Source: Flavisolibacter nicotianae | Lineage (GTDB): Bacteria; Bacteroidota; Bacteroidia; Chitinophagales; Chitinophagaceae | Assembly: GCF_003628535.1 (NCBI RefSeq) | Contig: NZ_RBCI01000004.1 | Coordinates: 310,001-374,000 of the forward strand | Direction of reading: 5' to 3' | DNA: 64,000 bases | Shown here: piece by piece, positions 1 through 8,404 of the stretch | How positions within the stretch are numbered: the first letter of the stretch is position 1 | Layout of the letters: each line of letters begins with the position of its first letter | Translations under genes and position numbers: made by a program | Notes under the pieces: generated by a model | Told to the model about the DNA's origin: nothing | The model's database searches: none | Seen by the model: the letters and a program-made list of their open reading frames with translations, nothing else

Positions 1-2278
1 GGTTTCGTTCCTGCGTAAAAAGAAAGCCGGTGCCCGCAATTTCACGCAGTTGCAGCTTTTTCAGCAGGGGAATTTTGTTGAGCAAAAACCCATTGAATTC
101 GTGCACGAGGTGCCCTTCGTAAAACCGCTTGAAAATGGGAAAGGTGGAGTCGAGTGCCTGGAAGGATTTATAGGGGTTCATGAACAGGAGAGGATCGCCG
201 CGGCGCTGGAACTGGTAGTCGATCAGCCGTAGGTCTTTCGTGTTCAGGAAGCTCCCTGTCTTCACCGTGTATTTCGACACACCGAGCAGGCCCATATTCA
301 ATTGCTGCTGCAAACCCGCTTCGAGGTAGTCGAAGTCCACATCCGACGCCAGTATATTTTTTATTCCTTTCCGCCACTCCACGTAAATCGTTGGCCATTT
401 GGATCCCAGGATCACTTTCTCCAAAGGCTCCCGCCGGTATTTCTGGAACGGCGTGTATTCGAGCCGCACCTTGCCGTAAAGAGCATTGTAGGGCTCAAAC
501 GGAATGGGCTGGTTGTTGTTCAGGACATCGCCCAGCAAACTGTCCACCAGCCGGCCTGTTTTGTAATTGCTCACCGAGCGGCGAAGTGCTATGCCCAATT
601 CGTTTCGCAGGAACAGGCCGTTCACAATCTCGAGACCATGACCGATACCCAGCTCGTTGTTCAGGTAAATGTTGCTGCGCTTGATCATGTTGATATAGGC
701 ATCACCTTCGAAGATGAACTGGAATTCCCGCTTGGCTGTAATGGTGTAATAACCTCGGTTGAACGGGTTGTACATGCGGTTCAGGTCCAGAGAGCCGTTG
801 ATGTCTTTGTTGCGCAGCCCGTAACTCAGGCTGGTATTGATGAAAATATTTTTGCGGCTGGGAAAAAATTTACCGTAACCAACAGAAGCGTTGATCCGCC
901 CGCCGCCAAAGGCAAAAGGAGAGTAGAGCGAAATCAGCGGCGGCAGGTACCAACTGCGCTCTTTCTGGCGATCGTAAAGGGTTTGTCCAAAAAAGCCGAT
1001 TTTTTTCCAGGTGATGCGGTTGATCTCTTTTGCGATGGAATCCTTGAACGATTCGGTTTGCGTGATGGCAAACAGGGAGTCGCGGTAGCGGATGAACTCC
1101 GTTTCCTTTACCGACAGCGTTTTGCGCCGGGCACTGTTCCAGAACGTACTGTCCTTGTGGTAAGCTTCTTCGGCCGTTACACTCACTTCGCTGTTGAAAT
1201 GGCGACGGTCAAACTGCTTGTCCAGTTCATAGTCGGAGTAGTTTACCACCGTTTTCCCCTGCACCCGCTTGCGTTTGCCATCGGCATAATAGGTAAACGT
1301 CTGCTGCTTCAGCATCCAGGCCTGGTTGTTCACGAAATCGTACTGCTGCTCCACTTCGAAGAAATTGTATTCTTGGAGGTGGTATTGCGGGAAACGAAAC
1401 CGGCAGTAAAGGATGTTCCAGGTGCTGTCCGAAACGGTCAGTTCTCCTTCCACTGTGGCATTGGTCAGCGCCCTCGGGCGAACGGAGATTGTGTACAATT
1501 TTTCGCGGCCACGACGCTCGATGTGGAGGGTTTTAAATTTATACGAAAGCAGGCCGGTACTACTGACAGGCGACACAAAGGGGGTGGGAGAGATCCGCGG
1601 CACCTGGACCAGGTTGTTGTAAAAATTGAAATCGCCGTCGGTTGTAGTCGTGTAGAAAAGAAGTTTGTTTTCGCCGCTGACCTTTACACCCAGCCGCTGT
1701 TCCTTGATGCGGTGCTGTGCATCCTGGTCCACTTTCAACAAAATCTCCTGCAGGCTAACAACCCGTGGTTCGGGCTTTACGGTGTCGCTTTCCTGTTTGT
1801 CGGTGCTGACGGAATCCTGCTGCAGGGCCTTGATATACGCTTTGTAGGAGAAGTTTTTCACCACATTGCTGACGCTATCCTTGTGCTCCACCAGCTTGCG
1901 CATGATCTCGTCAGCCCGGTCTTTCAGCTTTACCTTGATGACAACTTCCGAAAGCGTCGACTTTTCATCGTCATCGTCGAGGATCACGTTCTGCAATGTT
2001 TCGTCATTCACCACCACGGGCAGCACCGTCGATTTATAGCCGACCATGCTCACCACGATTTCGTAAGTTCCCTTTGAAACAAAAAGCTCGTAGCTGCCGT
2101 CATCTTTCGACAGGGTGCCAACGGAAGACGTTTTCAGGTGCACACTGGCGTTGGGCAGCGGTTCCAGTTTGTTATTGGTGATCTTGCCATATACCTTGAC
2201 CACCTGTGCATGGGACGCCACGGCAAAAAACAGCACAAATACCAACAGGAGAGAAACGGATTTACGGATGGGCGGCAT
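1..2278 (-). CDS. DUF5686 family outer-membrane protein with carboxypeptidase-like regulatory domain (3' end outside window)
   Basis: About 759 codons are visible; the C-terminus lies beyond base 1. The start at 2278 gives MPPIRKS followed by a hydrophobic stretch ending in SHAQ, a clear signal peptide. Next comes a carboxypeptidase-D-regulatory-like beta-sandwich (about residues 25-110, with the typical VYGKITN and GTYEIVVSMVGYKS pattern). A long region rich in alternating aromatic and polar residues then follows, as expected for the beta-barrel-like DUF5686 family of Bacteroidota. The role of the family is unknown; an outer-membrane location is inferred. It is the last of several minus-strand genes here but is separated from cbpM by about 157 bases holding an imperfect inverted repeat, so it probably has its own promoter. 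The long open frame on the opposite strand (302-2077) is an antisense shadow. Confidence 0.85.
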   Translation of the reverse strand, partial: MPPIRKSVSLLLVFVLFFAVASHAQVVKVYGKITNNKLEPLPNASVHLKTSSVGTLSKDDGSYELFVSKGTYEIVVSMVGYKSTVLPVVVNDETLQNVILDDDDEKSTLSEVVIKVKLKDRADEIMRKLVEHKDSVSNVVKNFSYKAYIKALQQDSVSTDKQESDTVKPEPRVVSLQEILLKVDQDAQHRIKEQRLGVKVSGENKLLFYTTTTDGDFNFYNNLVQVPRISPTPFVSPVSSTGLLSYKFKTLHIERRGREKLYTISVRPRALTNATVEGELTVSDSTWNILYCRFRFPQYHLQEYNFFEVEQQYDFVNNQAWMLKQQTFTYYADGKRKRVQGKTVVNYSDYELDKQFDRRHFNSEVSVTAEEAYHKDSTFWNSARRKTLSVKETEFIRYRDSLFAITQTESFKDSIAKEINRITWKKIGFFGQTLYDRQKERSWYLPPLISLYSPFAFGGGRINASVGYGKFFPSRKNIFINTSLSYGLRNKDINGSLDLNRMYNPFNRGYYTITAKREFQFIFEGDAYINMIKRSNIYLNNELGIGHGLEIVNGLFLRNELGIALRRSVSNYKTGRLVDSLLGDVLNNNQPIPFEPYNALYGKVRLEYTPFQKYRREPLEKVILGSKWPTIYVEWRKGIKNILASDVDFDYLEAGLQQQLNMGLLGVSKYTVKTGSFLNTKDLRLIDYQFQRRGDPLLFMNPYKSFQALDSTFPIFKRFYEGHLVHEFNGFLLNKIPLLKKLQLREIAGTGFLFTQERN

Positions 2279-2366
2279 GGCGGCAAATTTCACCCATTTG
2301 CGCCGGGTCTGCTCGCGGCCCGTACCGATTTTAAGTTGTTTTAACAGAGAAGATGCCGGGGGCAGT

Positions 2367-2414
2367 GGTCAATCGGAAACGGTGAATGAGAAACCCCTTT
2401 ATTCACTATTGACC
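2367..2414. repeat. imperfect intergenic inverted repeat (GGTCAAT / ATTGACC)
   Basis: GGTCAAT at 2367-2373 pairs with ATTGACC at 2408-2414, and inside it GTGAAT (2382-2387) pairs with ATTCAC (2401-2406), with an asymmetric internal loop. A further CATTCACTAATG follows at about 2421. The words ATTCAC, GTGAAT and GTCAAT recur in this short non-coding stretch between cbpM and the DUF5686 gene. It may act as a weak terminator for cbpM, but there is no clear T run; it may instead be a degenerate intergenic repeat. Confidence 0.4.
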
Positions 2415-2435
2415 TTTCCCCATTCACTAATGCAT

Positions 2436-2735
2436 TCAGGTTCCTGCCTCGAACCCCCGGAGTTGGTTGCGTAAGGTAGAAACTTCCCGCTGCAGGTCTT
2501 CCACCCGGTGCAGCAGGTTGTAAATGGCGTCGATGCCTTCCAGATTGATGTTTAGATCGAAATGTAGGCGGACCATTTTCTCCAGCGCATCCAGTTGGTC
2601 CTGCGGCAGCAGAAAATCCTCCTCCGATGAAGTGACCTCGAGAAGCCCGTAATCGTGCAGGGAATGAAGAAAGGAGATCTCGATATGGTGATGGGTGCAA
2701 AACGCTTTGCCCGAAAAAAACATTCTTTCCTCCAT
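2436..2735 (-). CDS. cbpM: chaperone modulator CbpM-like protein
   Basis: A 99-residue protein with the MerR-like helix-turn-helix fold seen in CbpM: an N-terminal segment with clustered histidines, an EISFLHSLHDYGLLEV helix-turn-helix region (about residues 19-35), an LPQDQLDALEKMVRLHFDL segment and a C-terminal coiled coil (VEDLQREVSTLRNQL). In other bacteria CbpM binds the J-domain of CbpA and blocks its stimulation of DnaK. The gene starts 5 bases after the stop of cbpA, so the two are almost certainly co-transcribed, which supports the assignment. DNA binding is not expected despite the fold; the usual partner is the J-protein. Confidence 0.8.
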   Translation of the reverse strand: MEERMFFSGKAFCTHHHIEISFLHSLHDYGLLEVTSSEEDFLLPQDQLDALEKMVRLHFDLNINLEGIDAIYNLLHRVEDLQREVSTLRNQLRGFEAGT

Positions 2736-2740
2736 GGCAA

Positions 2741-3658
2741 CTATTTTTTCAGTTTGGCTAATTCGGTGAAAAGTTCTTTTTCCCGTTCGGAAAGTTGGGT
2801 GGGTATGGTGACGTGGAAAATGACATAAAGATCGCCTTTTTGTCCTTCCTGCTTGTACACCGGGAAGCCCTTGCCTTTCACCCGCACTTTCGTGCCATTC
2901 TGCGTACCGGCGGCCACTTTCAGCTTGATCTTGCCTTCCAGGGTATCGACGGTGGTCTCTCCGCCCAATACAGCCGTGTACAAGTCAACCTGCGCCGTGG
3001 TGTGAAGATCGTTGCCGGCACGGCGGAACTGCGGGTCATCGGCAATTTTAAAGGTCAGGTACAGGTCACCGGCCGGACCGCCGTTCACCCCCGGCGCACC
3101 ATAACCTTTCAGCCGGATCTTTTGATCGTTCTCCACACCCGCCGGTACAGTGATGCGCACCTGGTTGCTGTTGATGGTGAGAGTTTGCTTGTGAGTTGTG
3201 GCCGCATCACGCAGGCCCAGGTGCAGTTCGGCCTGGTAATCCTGGCCCTTGTAACCGGCCCGGCCCTGCCGCTTGCTTTTGCTACCGCCAAACATAGAAT
3301 TGAAAAAATCTGAAAAATCAAAGTCTTCGCTTGTATATGTTTCGGAATGGGGCTGGTTGCCGCCAAAACCACCACCAAAGCCGCCGCTAAAATCTCCGCC
3401 GCCCTGCCGCCTGGCCTGCTCAAACTGGTCGGCGTGCTTCCAGTCCTTCCCGTACTGGTCGTATTTTTTGCGTTTTTCCGGGTCGCTTAGCACTTCGTTG
3501 GCCTCGTTGATCTCCTGGAATTTCTTGTGCGCTTCCTTGTCATTGGGATTGAGATCGGGGTGATATTTCCGGGCCAGTTTGCGGTAGGCCTTCTTGATGT
3601 CTTCGTCCGAAGCATTTTTACCAACACCAAGAATTTTATAATAATCCAAATATTCCAT
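2741..3658 (-). CDS. cbpA: DnaJ-class co-chaperone CbpA
   Basis: A 305-residue J-domain protein. The J-domain occupies about residues 3-70 with the HPD motif ([10 protein letters not shown]) that stimulates DnaK ATPase. It is followed by a Gly/Phe-rich linker ([15 protein letters not shown]) and the two-part C-terminal substrate-binding domain ([30 protein letters not shown]). There is no CxxCxGxG zinc finger, which separates it from true DnaJ and places it in the CbpA type; length fits the family. It is the first gene of a pair with cbpM. Upstream on the minus strand lies TAATTTTA, one mismatch from the Bacteroidota -7 box. Role: cytoplasmic protein folding with DnaK/GrpE, held in check by CbpM. 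Confidence 0.92.
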   Translation of the reverse strand: MEYLDYYKILGVGKNASDEDIKKAYRKLARKYHPDLNPNDKEAHKKFQEINEANEVLSDPEKRKKYDQYGKDWKHADQFEQARRQGGGDFSGGFGGGFGGNQPHSETYTSEDFDFSDFFNSMFGGSKSKRQGRAGYKGQDYQAELHLGLRDAATTHKQTLTINSNQVRITVPAGVENDQKIRLKGYGAPGVNGGPAGDLYLTFKIADDPQFRRAGNDLHTTAQVDLYTAVLGGETTVDTLEGKIKLKVAAGTQNGTKVRVKGKGFPVYKQEGQKGDLYVIFHVTIPTQLSEREKELFTELAKLKK

Positions 3659-3762
3659 ATACGAAGACGTTCTGCTTTGTCCTGCTCATAAAATTAACGC
3701 AAGGAAAGACTCCATTGTAAGGAAATTCACCAAAAGAGGCTTTGCGAAATCACGCAGTTGCT

Positions 3763-3960
3763 TTACTGCCGGTGAATACTCCTCGAAATAAGGCAGAAAG
3801 CAGCACAAAACAAGGCTACAGCCGCCAGGTCAATCAAAAGACCTTTTTCGGAACCCCTGACCGGGGCGATGAAGAGATTTGTATTCCAAATGATGAATAC
3901 GCTCATCAACAGAAGGCCGACGCCAATGAACAAATACTTTTCAAAAATTTTTGCAGGCAT
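3763..3960 (-). CDS. small two-helix membrane protein, unknown function
   Basis: A 65-residue frame starting at an ATG at 3960 (an in-frame TTG lies 18 bases upstream). It shows two hydrophobic helices (about residues 9-27, LFIGVGLLLMSVFIIW, and about 42-58, LIDLAAVALFCAAFCLI) separated by a short polar loop, and a basic C-terminus (SRSIHRQ). I do not recognise a family. It lies about 140 bases downstream of the LytTR regulator gene on the same strand, so it may be the tail of that operon. A possible frame on the other strand is longer but has no sensible composition. Reality of the gene is likely but not certain. Confidence 0.5.
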   Translation of the reverse strand: MPAKIFEKYLFIGVGLLLMSVFIIWNTNLFIAPVRGSEKGLLIDLAAVALFCAAFCLISRSIHRQ

Positions 3961-4098
3961 AATTGGGATTTTCTTCAATGTACAGCATCAGTCCAGTTGC
4001 CCGATGCATTTGCCGGCAGACAGGTAAAAAGAACCGACGGCCGAATACCGGTTCGAGGATTTTACGTTGACAGCAAACCCTTCTGCGACCGTCTGCAA

Positions 4099-4833
4099 CT
4101 AAAGCCCCAAAATCGTTTTTAATTTTTGATAACCGCTCTTGCTGACCGGCAGTCGCTCAGTTGACTTGAGAATGGCAAGGTGCGATTCTTTTTCATACGG
4201 GTCTATGCGGGTGATCTCCTGCACATTGATGATATAGGAGCGATGAATGCGCACGAAGGAATCGGGAGGCAAATGCTTTTCGTAAAAGCCCATGGTCTTG
4301 TTTTTCAGGAAAGATCCTTCCGGCGTCACGATCCGGACATAGTCGTCGGCTGCTTCCAGGTAAAGGATCGAAGGAACAGGAATGATCTTGATCTTGCCGC
4401 CATTCTTCACCACGATGCGTTCGGATTGCGAAGGCAGCTTGGGCGAATCCTGCAGTAATTTTTCCGTCGCTTCTTTCTGCTGGCCGGCTTGCTGACGGAA
4501 TTTGTCAACGGCTTTGTCGAATCGGTCCTGGCTAAAGGGTTTTAGCAAATAGTCCACGGCATGCGCTTCAAAGGCTTTAATCGCGTATTCGTCAAATGCC
4601 GTGGTAAAGATGACAGCCGGGGGCTGCTCCACCAGTTCCAGCATTTCAAAGCCGTTGATTTTAGGCATTTGGATATCGAGAAAAAGCAAATCGGGATGCA
4701 ACTGGTTCACGGCTTTTACGCCTTCGAAACCGTCGTTGCATTCGGCAATGACTTCGATATCGGGATGATTTTGCAGGTATTCCCTGACAAGGATCCGGGC
4801 CAGCGGTTCGTCGTCGATGAGGATTGCCTTCAT
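4099..4833 (-). CDS. LytTR-family response regulator
   Basis: A 244-residue regulator. The receiver domain (about 1-120) has the acidic pair DDE at 7-9, the phosphorylatable Asp53 in FLDIQMP, the Thr of FTTAF and the conserved Lys in LLKPF. The C-terminal LytTR DNA-binding domain (about 138-244) carries the usual ILYLEAADDYVRI and FVRIHRSYIIN patterns. Its ATG overlaps the stop of the upstream kinase by 4 bases (ATGA, 4830-4833), which fixes the start and means translational coupling. It should be phosphorylated by that kinase and act on promoters of envelope genes; the target is not visible, although palindromes before the operon (7122-7195) are candidates. Confidence 0.92.
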   Translation of the reverse strand: MKAILIDDEPLARILVREYLQNHPDIEVIAECNDGFEGVKAVNQLHPDLLFLDIQMPKINGFEMLELVEQPPAVIFTTAFDEYAIKAFEAHAVDYLLKPFSQDRFDKAVDKFRQQAGQQKEATEKLLQDSPKLPSQSERIVVKNGGKIKIIPVPSILYLEAADDYVRIVTPEGSFLKNKTMGFYEKHLPPDSFVRIHRSYIINVQEITRIDPYEKESHLAILKSTERLPVSKSGYQKLKTILGL

Positions 4834-5861
4834 GGCTGTGGAATTTTGATGGTGGTGACAAAAATAGGCCCGCGAATTTCAGTTTTTACGAGGTCGTGCC
4901 GGGCAAATAACAGGGTCAGTCGTCGCTGTACAGAACTTAACCCAAAGCCTGTTCCTTTTTTCGGAAAGCTTGTTTCGGAATCAAATGGGTTCGTGACCTC
5001 GAGCACCAAAATGCTGTTTTCCCTTTTTGCAAAAATAGCAATGCTGATGGCGTCGGTGGTATCGTAGAGGCCGAATTTGATGGCATTCTCCACCACCGGC
5101 TGCAAGAGCATAACGGGGAGTTGTGCGCCGGGAGCATCGTTGTAAACCGTTGTATTCAACCGGTGACCAAAGCGTACTTTTTCGATATCGAGGTAAAGCT
5201 GCAGGTGTTGCAGTTCGTCTTCGAGCGAGGTCCATTCTTTTTCCTCCTTCCGCAACGTGCCCCGTAAAAAATCGGAAAGCTGTTGGATCATTGTCCTCGC
5301 TTTTTGCGGCTGCAGACCGATCAGGGCATTGATGGAATTTAAACTGTTGAATAAAAAATGCGGTTGCAACTGCTGCCGCAGGTTTACCAGTTCGGCTTCC
5401 CTCGAAAGGCGTTCGGCTTCCGTTTTTCGTTGCTCGGTTTCCTGCTGGTCCTGGAGCGTGTACCACAAGACGGCAATCAACGCCATGCAACTCACAACAA
5501 GAAAACCAGTGGCACCGCGAAGCAGCATGGTCTGCGAGTAAAATGTGGCGTATCCATGTTCATCTGTCAGGATCAAAAACAAAAGCAGTCGGGTAACAAA
5601 GAGCCAAAGAAGGGATAAAGCAGTGCATAAAGAAAATAGATACCCATAACGATTTTTTTGGGGTGTATAATGTTGTAAACTGATAAAGACGAGCAACGCG
5701 GCACCGGCCAGGAAAAGATTGCTGATGCCACTGTCGACCAGGGCGACCTTCCAGCTATGGCCCGCCTTGGTCATGATCAGGGTGTGCAGTTGGAGCCAGG
5801 CCCACCACCACACGGAAAAGGCAATGCGAAACCGGGTTGTTTTAAAAATGGATTTGCTCAA
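4830..5861 (-). CDS. sensor histidine kinase of the LytS/YpdA type
   Basis: A 343-residue protein. The N-terminal 135 residues hold about four membrane helices (around 12-30, 46-62, 75-98 and 112-135). A short coiled linker leads to the His_kinase domain with the phosphoacceptor His168 in LQPHFLFNSLN, then an HATPase_c-like domain with the N-box (VVENAIKFG) and a G-box (GTGFGLSSVQRRL). This class lacks a periplasmic sensor domain and probably senses membrane state or works with membrane partners. It follows the DUF4288 gene by 4 bases and overlaps its LytTR regulator by 4 bases, so it is the third gene of a four-gene operon headed by a LiaF-like protein. Confidence 0.92.
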   Translation of the reverse strand: MSKSIFKTTRFRIAFSVWWWAWLQLHTLIMTKAGHSWKVALVDSGISNLFLAGAALLVFISLQHYTPQKNRYGYLFSLCTALSLLWLFVTRLLLFLILTDEHGYATFYSQTMLLRGATGFLVVSCMALIAVLWYTLQDQQETEQRKTEAERLSREAELVNLRQQLQPHFLFNSLNSINALIGLQPQKARTMIQQLSDFLRGTLRKEEKEWTSLEDELQHLQLYLDIEKVRFGHRLNTTVYNDAPGAQLPVMLLQPVVENAIKFGLYDTTDAISIAIFAKRENSILVLEVTNPFDSETSFPKKGTGFGLSSVQRRLTLLFARHDLVKTEIRGPIFVTTIKIPQP

Positions 5862-5865
5862 GCGG

Positions 5866-6225
5866 TTAAATTAAATGCAACTGTTGACGGGTTATTCGTT
5901 CCTGCAAAAAAGCAGCTTTCCGTTGAATCAGCCGAACGTAATCATCCGCATCATCCACTTCGGTGATGTGCGAATAGATCTCCGCACCATCACTGAGTTC
6001 ACACAGTGCATAGATTTCCGCGATGTCGACAAACTTCCACTGTACCAGCTTTTCCTGGTCGTTGTAAAAGACCACTTCTTCCTGGAGTCCAACCTGCCCG
6101 GCTTTTTCCAAAGCTTCGGGCAAATCGGCAGCACTGATCAAGCGGATTTGTTCATCGAATTGTGGGGTATGGGCGCCGTCGCCGCAAATAATCTGGTAAA
6201 CGATTCTTGCTGTGAACCAATTCAT
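5866..6225 (-). CDS. DUF4288 domain-containing protein
   Basis: A 119-residue soluble protein, started here at the ATG for MNWFTARIVYQI; a TTG codon directly after the upstream stop (6252) would add 9 residues but the family normally begins with the W-[FY]-x-A-[RK]-[IVL]-[VI] strand. The fold pattern FDEQIRLISAADLPEALEKAGQVG, then VQWKFVDIAEIYAL and DGAEIYSHI, matches DUF4288. No enzymatic motif is evident and the function is unknown. It sits between the LiaF-like gene and the kinase, with 27 and 4 base gaps, so it is probably part of that signalling unit. The lack of a Shine-Dalgarno sequence is normal for this phylum. Confidence 0.8.
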   Translation of the reverse strand: MNWFTARIVYQIICGDGAHTPQFDEQIRLISAADLPEALEKAGQVGLQEEVVFYNDQEKLVQWKFVDIAEIYALCELSDGAEIYSHITEVDDADDYVRLIQRKAAFLQERITRQQLHLI

Positions 6226-6252
6226 GGCTGGAGTATAAACGGTTGTAAACAA

Positions 6253-7065
6253 TCAAAAGCTTTTGATCTCGATGCCACCAAAGATGCAGGTGCCGTCGAG
6301 GTAGAGCACTTTATCGGGATTGGCCAGGCCGGGCTGCCGCTTGTCTTCGATGCCGCCAAAGACCGTTACCACGCCGCTTTGCACATTCCAGTCCGCAGGA
6401 ATAATCAGCTTGGTGCCGCCAAACATGTTGAAACAGTCGATCATGACCCTGCCATTGAAGTCAGCCTGAGTAAGGTTAATCTCGGCGCCGCCCATAAATG
6501 TTGTGACATCCCCGCCTTTGAAGGCTTTGCTCAACACGTTTTTTTTTACGCCGCCAAAAATGGCTGTGGCGTCTATGACGTCGTTCCCGTCGTTCATGGC
6601 CTGCTTCCATTGTGTTTTGAAATGGGGCGAATCGTCTGCTGTAGGTGGCATATTCTCTCTGGCTCCGTCGCTTTCGAAAGGGGGATGGTTTCTCCGCGGA
6701 CGAAATAAAAACAAGAGGCCAAACGCCATGAGTACCACAGGCCAGATATACGGTTTCAGTTTTAGTTCGGGCGAAATTTCGTTGGCAAGGAAAATGCCAC
6801 CGATGGCAACCATAATCAGCCACCCACCCTCCCTGAATCCATGGCGTATACCGGAAAGGAAGCCGATACCAATCAGGAACATTGGCCAGGTAAAAAACCA
6901 CTGCGGAAAGTCAATCGCGCCGGTTGCCCTGGCCAGCCAGAGACCGCCGGCTATCACTAAGAAGACTCCCACCCAGCGGCGCCCTTGCGCACTGCGGTAA
7001 CGATACCGCTGCATGCGTCGCTCCAGCCGCTGTTCAATCCTGCTTTCAAATTTGTGCTCGTCCAT
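6253..7065 (-). CDS. LiaF-like membrane protein (LiaI/LiaF transmembrane region plus LiaF C-terminal domain)
   Basis: A 270-residue protein. A basic N-terminus (RIEQRLERRMQRYRYR) precedes about four membrane helices (around 31-50, 55-72, 80-97 and 106-123). The cytoplasmic C-terminal half contains the repeated FGG turns of the LiaF/toast-rack fold: ATAIFGGVKKN, TTFMGGAEINL, NMFGGTKLIIP, TVFGGIEDKR and CIFGGIEIKSF. In Firmicutes LiaF inhibits the LiaS kinase in the response to cell-wall antibiotics. Here the gene heads an operon with DUF4288, a LytS-type kinase and a LytTR regulator, so a similar membrane-stress sensing role is inferred. A dense set of palindromic CCGGTAAA-like words lies just upstream. 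Confidence 0.85.
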   Translation of the reverse strand: MDEHKFESRIEQRLERRMQRYRYRSAQGRRWVGVFLVIAGGLWLARATGAIDFPQWFFTWPMFLIGIGFLSGIRHGFREGGWLIMVAIGGIFLANEISPELKLKPYIWPVVLMAFGLLFLFRPRRNHPPFESDGARENMPPTADDSPHFKTQWKQAMNDGNDVIDATAIFGGVKKNVLSKAFKGGDVTTFMGGAEINLTQADFNGRVMIDCFNMFGGTKLIIPADWNVQSGVVTVFGGIEDKRQPGLANPDKVLYLDGTCIFGGIEIKSF

Positions 7066-7121
7066 GTTTCATTCTTTTCAACAAAGAAAGACGGCAAATG
7101 CGACGAAGACAAGGGGAGATA

Positions 7122-7195
7122 GGTACGTACCGGGAAAATCACCGGTAAACACCGGGGTTTCCCCGGTAAAAACAGGTGGCGGCTAAATTACCGGT
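7122..7195. promoter_or_regulatory. cluster of palindromic TACCGG/CCGGTA words upstream of the LiaF-like operon
   Basis: In 74 bases there are GGTACGTACC (7122-7131, perfect palindrome), CCGGTAAA (7142-7149), ACCGGGG-TTT-CCCCGGT (7151-7167, perfect 7+7 hairpin), CCGGTAAA again (7163-7170) and TACCGGT (7189-7195). The region lies between the stop of the TerB-like gene and the start of the LiaF-like gene. No T run follows the hairpin on either strand, so it is a poor terminator. It looks like a multi-site operator. That a regulator binds here is inference only. Confidence 0.45.
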
Positions 7196-7197
7196 CG

Positions 7198-7623
7198 TTA
7201 AAACGCATTGTTTTGCTCTACGTCGTTCAGTTCTGTAATGAGGTTTTGGATCGCGAGGTTTTCGCTGTCTTTTACATAGAGGTAACCGGCAATCTTGTTG
7301 AGCAACACTTCTTCGGAGATGGAGATATTGTTATCGCGGTAAATGATTTCGGTGCAAAAAGCAAACAGGGCCAGCTTGTTGTTCGGCCGGATGGTTTCAA
7401 TGAGGAACTGCACGTACGACGATTCGTCGCTGATGTTTTTGTAATACGACTGGTACTGCTGCATCTCTTCTTTTAGATTCAGCGACTTGTTAATGCCCTT
7501 AGCGACAAACGTGGAGGAAAGGAAATCCAGTTCCTCGTTCTGCAATTCGCCATCTTTGAGGCAGCAGTGAAATGCCAAATGAACGAGGGCCTGGTCGGGA
7601 GTAGAAAGGAGAGTGCGGTACAT
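7198..7623 (-). CDS. TerB-like helical protein
   Basis: A 141-residue, all-helical acidic protein. The N-terminal pattern ALVHLAFHCCLKDGELQNEELDFL and the later FCTEIIYRDNNISISEEVLLNKIAGYL resemble the two halves of the tellurite-resistance TerB/DjlA fold, which places conserved acidic residues at 'DG' and 'DN' turns after each helix. There is no signal peptide. TerB-fold proteins often bind metal or act beside stress-response proteins, but no substrate can be named. It is 45 bases downstream of the acetyltransferase gene on the same strand and may be co-transcribed with it. The assignment is by pattern and is moderate. Confidence 0.6.
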   Translation of the reverse strand: MYRTLLSTPDQALVHLAFHCCLKDGELQNEELDFLSSTFVAKGINKSLNLKEEMQQYQSYYKNISDESSYVQFLIETIRPNNKLALFAFCTEIIYRDNNISISEEVLLNKIAGYLYVKDSENLAIQNLITELNDVEQNNAF

Positions 7624-7667
7624 GTTTTTCGGGTTTTACTTCAATTTTTTTGCCACCTCGGGATGGG

Positions 7668-8252
7668 TTAGTGCTGTGCCTGCCATTCTTCTTTCAGCAG
7701 GGAATAAAGCGAAAGGTCAAGAAAGCCGCCGTTCACCCATTCGGCCTGGCGCAACACGCCTTCCTTCGAAAATCCGAGCCGTTCCGGGATAGCCGCACTT
7801 TTTAGATTGCCGACCCCGCATTTGATTTCGATGCGGTTCAGCCCGAGCCTGGTAAAGCCAAGATGGAGCATGGACGCGCAGGACCGGGTAACGATCCCCT
7901 TGCCTTCAAACTCTTTTCCCAGCCAATAACCGATAGCGCCGGAACGGTTGTGCCGGTGAATATAATGAAGCCCGATACGGCCGGCAAGATGATCGTTCCA
8001 ATAGATCATATAACCGCAATCCGTACCTGCCTGGTGCTGTTGTTTGCACTGCCGGATATAAACACGGAAATCGGCTGTTGTCTGTATTTTGTTTACCCAG
8101 GGCAACCATTCGCCGAGGTGCTCCTTGTTACTGCGGATCATGGAGAACGTTTCATCTGCATGGCGGTCGTCAATCATTTCCAACCGCACACCGCCACCTG
8201 CATCGAGTGTCGCAATGTCCTGGTCGATGCTGTAATTCGAATATAGGTCCAT
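7668..8252 (-). CDS. GNAT family N-acetyltransferase, RimJ/RimL type
   Basis: A 194-residue protein with the RimL-like layout: N-terminal MIDDRHADETFSMI, a LGEWLPWVNK segment typical of ribosomal-protein-serine acetyltransferases, the AGRIGLHYI strand, the IGYWLGKEFEGKGIVT acetyl-CoA-binding loop (Q/RxxGxG/A position reads EGKGIV) and the C-terminal IKCGVGNLKSAAIPERLGFSKEG strand-helix. The family transfers acetyl groups from acetyl-CoA to N-terminal or side-chain amines. The actual substrate cannot be deduced. The gene is the first of a possible pair with the TerB-like gene and is divergent from the DoxX gene. Confidence 0.88.
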   Translation of the reverse strand: MDLYSNYSIDQDIATLDAGGGVRLEMIDDRHADETFSMIRSNKEHLGEWLPWVNKIQTTADFRVYIRQCKQQHQAGTDCGYMIYWNDHLAGRIGLHYIHRHNRSGAIGYWLGKEFEGKGIVTRSCASMLHLGFTRLGLNRIEIKCGVGNLKSAAIPERLGFSKEGVLRQAEWVNGGFLDLSLYSLLKEEWQAQH

Positions 8253-8404
8253 AATATAAAATTGCCCCGCTTGAAGATAGAACGATTTTGTCTTACCCTT
8301 AAAGGATTGACAGCAAAAAACGACAATACGGAATCAGGCGAATTCAAAAAAGAAGCGTGTAACTTTAGGAGAGCTCTTTATTTCTTACCTCTAACACAAG
8401 CGAT

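Noticed and set aside
302-2077. Long open frame on the plus strand (591 codons)
   Set aside because: It is antisense to the DUF5686 gene, whose minus-strand translation has a signal peptide and family pattern; the plus-strand translation has no recognisable domain.
7151-7167. ACCGGGG-TTT-CCCCGGT as a terminator of the TerB-like gene
   Set aside because: No T run follows on the minus strand and the hairpin belongs to a wider cluster of related words, so an operator reading was preferred.
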